Source of the DNA: Lentisphaeria bacterium
Lineage (GTDB): Bacteria; Verrucomicrobiota; Lentisphaeria; Victivallales; UBA1829
DNA length: 64,000 bases
Reading direction: 5' to 3'
Assembly: GCA_003526375.1 (NCBI GenBank)
Contig: DPDG01000052.1
Span: forward strand, 1-64,000
In this document: piece after piece, positions 62,326-64,000 of the stretch
Layout: each line of letters opens with the position of its first letter
Position numbering within the stretch: the first letter of the stretch is position 1
Notes under the pieces: generated by a model
Databases searched by the model: none
The model's input: the letters and a program-made list of their open reading frames with translations, nothing else
What the model was told of the DNA's origin: nothing
Position numbers and translations under genes: made by a program

Positions 62326-63603
62326 ATGAACAATGAACTTCTGGCAACTCTTGAGTATATCGAACAGGAACGCGGAATCAGTAAAGAGCAGCTCGTGGAC
62401 GCCGTCGAAAAGGCTATTTTGACAGCGTCGCGCAAAAGCATTCATCCTGCTTCCAATCTGGCTGTGAAGCTGGACCGCCAGACCGGCGAAATCAGAGCCT
62501 GGGCGCAACTCGAAGTCGTCGATACTTTCCCGAACAATGACCAGATCACAATCGAAAAGGCGAAGGAGAAGTATCCCGATGTCCAGCTCGGAGACGTGGT
62601 GGAATGGGAAGTGACCCCGAAAAACTTCGGGCGCATTGCCGCGCAGACTGCGCGCCAGGCGATTCTCCAGCAGCTCCGCAAAGCGGAAAAAGCCATTGTG
62701 AAAGAGGAATATGACGAGAAAGTCGGGGAGATCGTCAACGGCACCGTGAAACGTATCGAAGCCGGCGCGATTATTGTTGACCTTCAGAAATCCGAGGGTA
62801 TCATTGCCGCGAAGGACAAGGTTCCCGGAGAGCAGTATATGGTCGGGGAGCGCATCAACGCATTGCTGGTCAAAGTGGATACGCTGGTGTCCGGACCGAG
62901 TCTGATTCTGTCGCGCTCGAATCCGGGTTTTGTCAAAAAACTGTTTGAACGCGAGGTTTCCGAGATTCACGACGGTGTCGTTGAGATCGCCGGAATCGCC
63001 AGAGAAGCCGGAATGCGCACGAAGATCGCGGTCCGGAGCAACGATCCCCGCATCGACCCGGTCGGCGCGTGTGTCGGAATGCGCGGCATGAGGGTCCGCA
63101 ATATTACAAGCGAGCTCGGCAATGAGCGTGTTGACATCATCCGTTATGAGGATGATATCAAGGTGTATGCCGCGAATGCCCTGCATCCTGCGAAGCTCGA
63201 ATCAATCAGCGTGGATGAGAACCGCAGAATGCTGACGATCCGCGTCAATTCCGAGAATTCCCGTCTGGCGTTCGGCAAGAAAGCGCAGAATGTGCGTCTT
63301 GCGCAGAAACTCATCGGCTGGAACATCAATTTTGTAACGGACGACGCGGTGAAAGAAGACTCTTTCGAGGAGAAGAAGACGCAGTATATTTCGCAGCTTT
63401 CCTCCGAACTTTCCATTTCTCCCGCCAAGGCGGAAATACTGGTGAACAACGGTTATCTGACGGTGGAAGGGCTGAGGAGCGCGGGAATTTCCGATATCGC
63501 TGCGATCAAGGGAATGGATGAAGAAACCGTGAATGCGATTTCAGAAGGGCTGGCAAAGATCAATCAAACATCGGACGGTGCTTCCGACGGGGAGCAGCAG
63601 TAA
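62326..63603 (+). CDS. nusA: Transcription termination/antitermination factor NusA
   Basis: 425 residues from ATG 62326, after CTGGAGGCGGTAATT. N-terminal polymerase-binding domain (LATLEYIEQERGISKEQLVD), S1 domain at about 135-200 (VNGTVKRIEAGAIIVDL), two KH domains (GACVGMRGMRVRNITSELGN) and a C-terminal helix-hairpin-helix region (LRSAGISDIAAIKGMDEETV). It controls pausing and termination. infB follows; rimP, usually upstream, is absent. Confidence 0.95.
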   Translation: MNNELLATLEYIEQERGISKEQLVDAVEKAILTASRKSIHPASNLAVKLDRQTGEIRAWAQLEVVDTFPNNDQITIEKAKEKYPDVQLGDVVEWEVTPKNFGRIAAQTARQAILQQLRKAEKAIVKEEYDEKVGEIVNGTVKRIEAGAIIVDLQKSEGIIAAKDKVPGEQYMVGERINALLVKVDTLVSGPSLILSRSNPGFVKKLFEREVSEIHDGVVEIAGIAREAGMRTKIAVRSNDPRIDPVGACVGMRGMRVRNITSELGNERVDIIRYEDDIKVYAANALHPAKLESISVDENRRMLTIRVNSENSRLAFGKKAQNVRLAQKLIGWNINFVTDDAVKEDSFEEKKTQYISQLSSELSISPAKAEILVNNGYLTVEGLRSAGISDIAAIKGMDEETVNAISEGLAKINQTSDGASDGEQQ

Positions 63604-63676
63604 TCGTCTGCCGGACGGATTGCCGCACATTTCGATTTCAGGTTCCGGCAAAAAGTGAATTGTCAAAGGGATTTTC

Positions 63677-64000
63677 ATGGGAACAAAAAGTGTAAAAGTC
63701 AAAACTCTTGCGGATAAGTATGGCGTTTCCGTAAAGGAGATCATTAAAGAATTGGAGTCGCAGGGATTCGGGGATGACGTGAAGAGCGCCAGCTCTGTGA
63801 TTCCGCCTGATGCTGTTGAGCTTGTGAAATCTTATCTTGACGAACTGATGGCGAAAAGAGGCGGGGAGCCCGGACGCGGAGCCGGAAACCGGGACGGTGG
63901 AGGAGCGGTTTCCGCCGCATCTGCCGGACAGCAGGAGGTTCATATCAAGGGACCGGTCATTGTCAAGAGCCTTGCCGAAGCCCTTGGTAAGCGCCCGAAT
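63677..64000 (+). CDS. infB: Translation initiation factor IF-2, 3'-truncated by window edge
   Basis: The frame from ATG 63677 stays open to the end of the window (108 codons). VKVKTLADKYGVSVKEIIKE then LESQGFGDDV is the IF2 N-terminal module, followed by a Gly-rich linker. Together with nusA directly upstream this is infB. The GTPase domain lies outside the window. Confidence 0.9.
   Translation, partial: MGTKSVKVKTLADKYGVSVKEIIKELESQGFGDDVKSASSVIPPDAVELVKSYLDELMAKRGGEPGRGAGNRDGGGAVSAASAGQQEVHIKGPVIVKSLAEALGKRPN

Overview
The window reads as chromosomal DNA of an anaerobic, glycan-degrading bacterium of the Planctomycetes-Verrucomicrobia-Lentisphaerae group, most likely a gut-type Lentisphaerae (Victivallis-like). 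This rests on four prepilin-leader proteins of the 'FTLIELL...H-x9-DG' type, secreted glycosidases of GH123-like and DUF4838 type under LacI regulators, an [FeFe]-hydrogenase maturase (HydE), phosphate acetyltransferase and a small anaerobe-type ferritin-like protein. No rRNA is present, so the taxonomic call is inference.

Layout. 1-4832: tail of a LacI regulator, a pseudopilin and a large secreted GH123-like protein. 5195-14049: a tight Tad/Flp-type secretion operon (CpaB, FHA-CpaF fusion, TadB, TadC) that continues through DUF192, FHA and PEGA proteins into rsmG. 14042-15901 (minus): a SASA-type esterase and pta. 16276-21220 and 21485-28113: two more LacI-pseudopilin-secreted glycosidase modules, the first ending in an MBL-fold hydrolase and the second in a DUF4838 protein. 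Both LacI genes have the same promoter/operator layout. 28381-29443: tRNA-Val(GAC) and a two-TM/RCK-type protein. 29593-37291: a complete type I-C cas operon (cas3-cas5c-cas8c with internal cas11c-cas7c-cas4-cas1-cas2) with no CRISPR array in the window. 37964-39738: a ferritin-like protein and mannonate dehydratase. 39923-46830: nikR, a pseudopilin, then a DUF2162 / ExbB-like / DUF2149 / exported CobN-like set that matches the HmuT-U-V-S haem-dechelatase group of Bacteroidetes. 46851-56870: housekeeping and stress genes (nadA, hydE, an Rrf2 regulator, a KefB-type antiporter, metG, pepF, an ECF sigma/anti-sigma pair). 56880-61613: an AT-rich island with an ORF6N protein, a single-chain R-M-S restriction enzyme carrying an in-frame amber codon, and a truncated RelA/SpoT-type gene. 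61649-64000: rpsT, then nusA and the start of infB behind a structured leader.

How it fits together. The recurring order is regulator, then pseudopilin, then effector genes, often with 4-bp or TAATG overlaps. It occurs three times with LacI and glycosidases and once with NikR and the Hmu-like metal/tetrapyrrole set. The pseudopilins may couple each locus to a type II/IV-pilus-like envelope machine. Together with the shared LacI operator, the duplicated prepilin leader at 17406-17611 and the NikR-linked Hmu-like cluster, these are the most unusual parts of the window.
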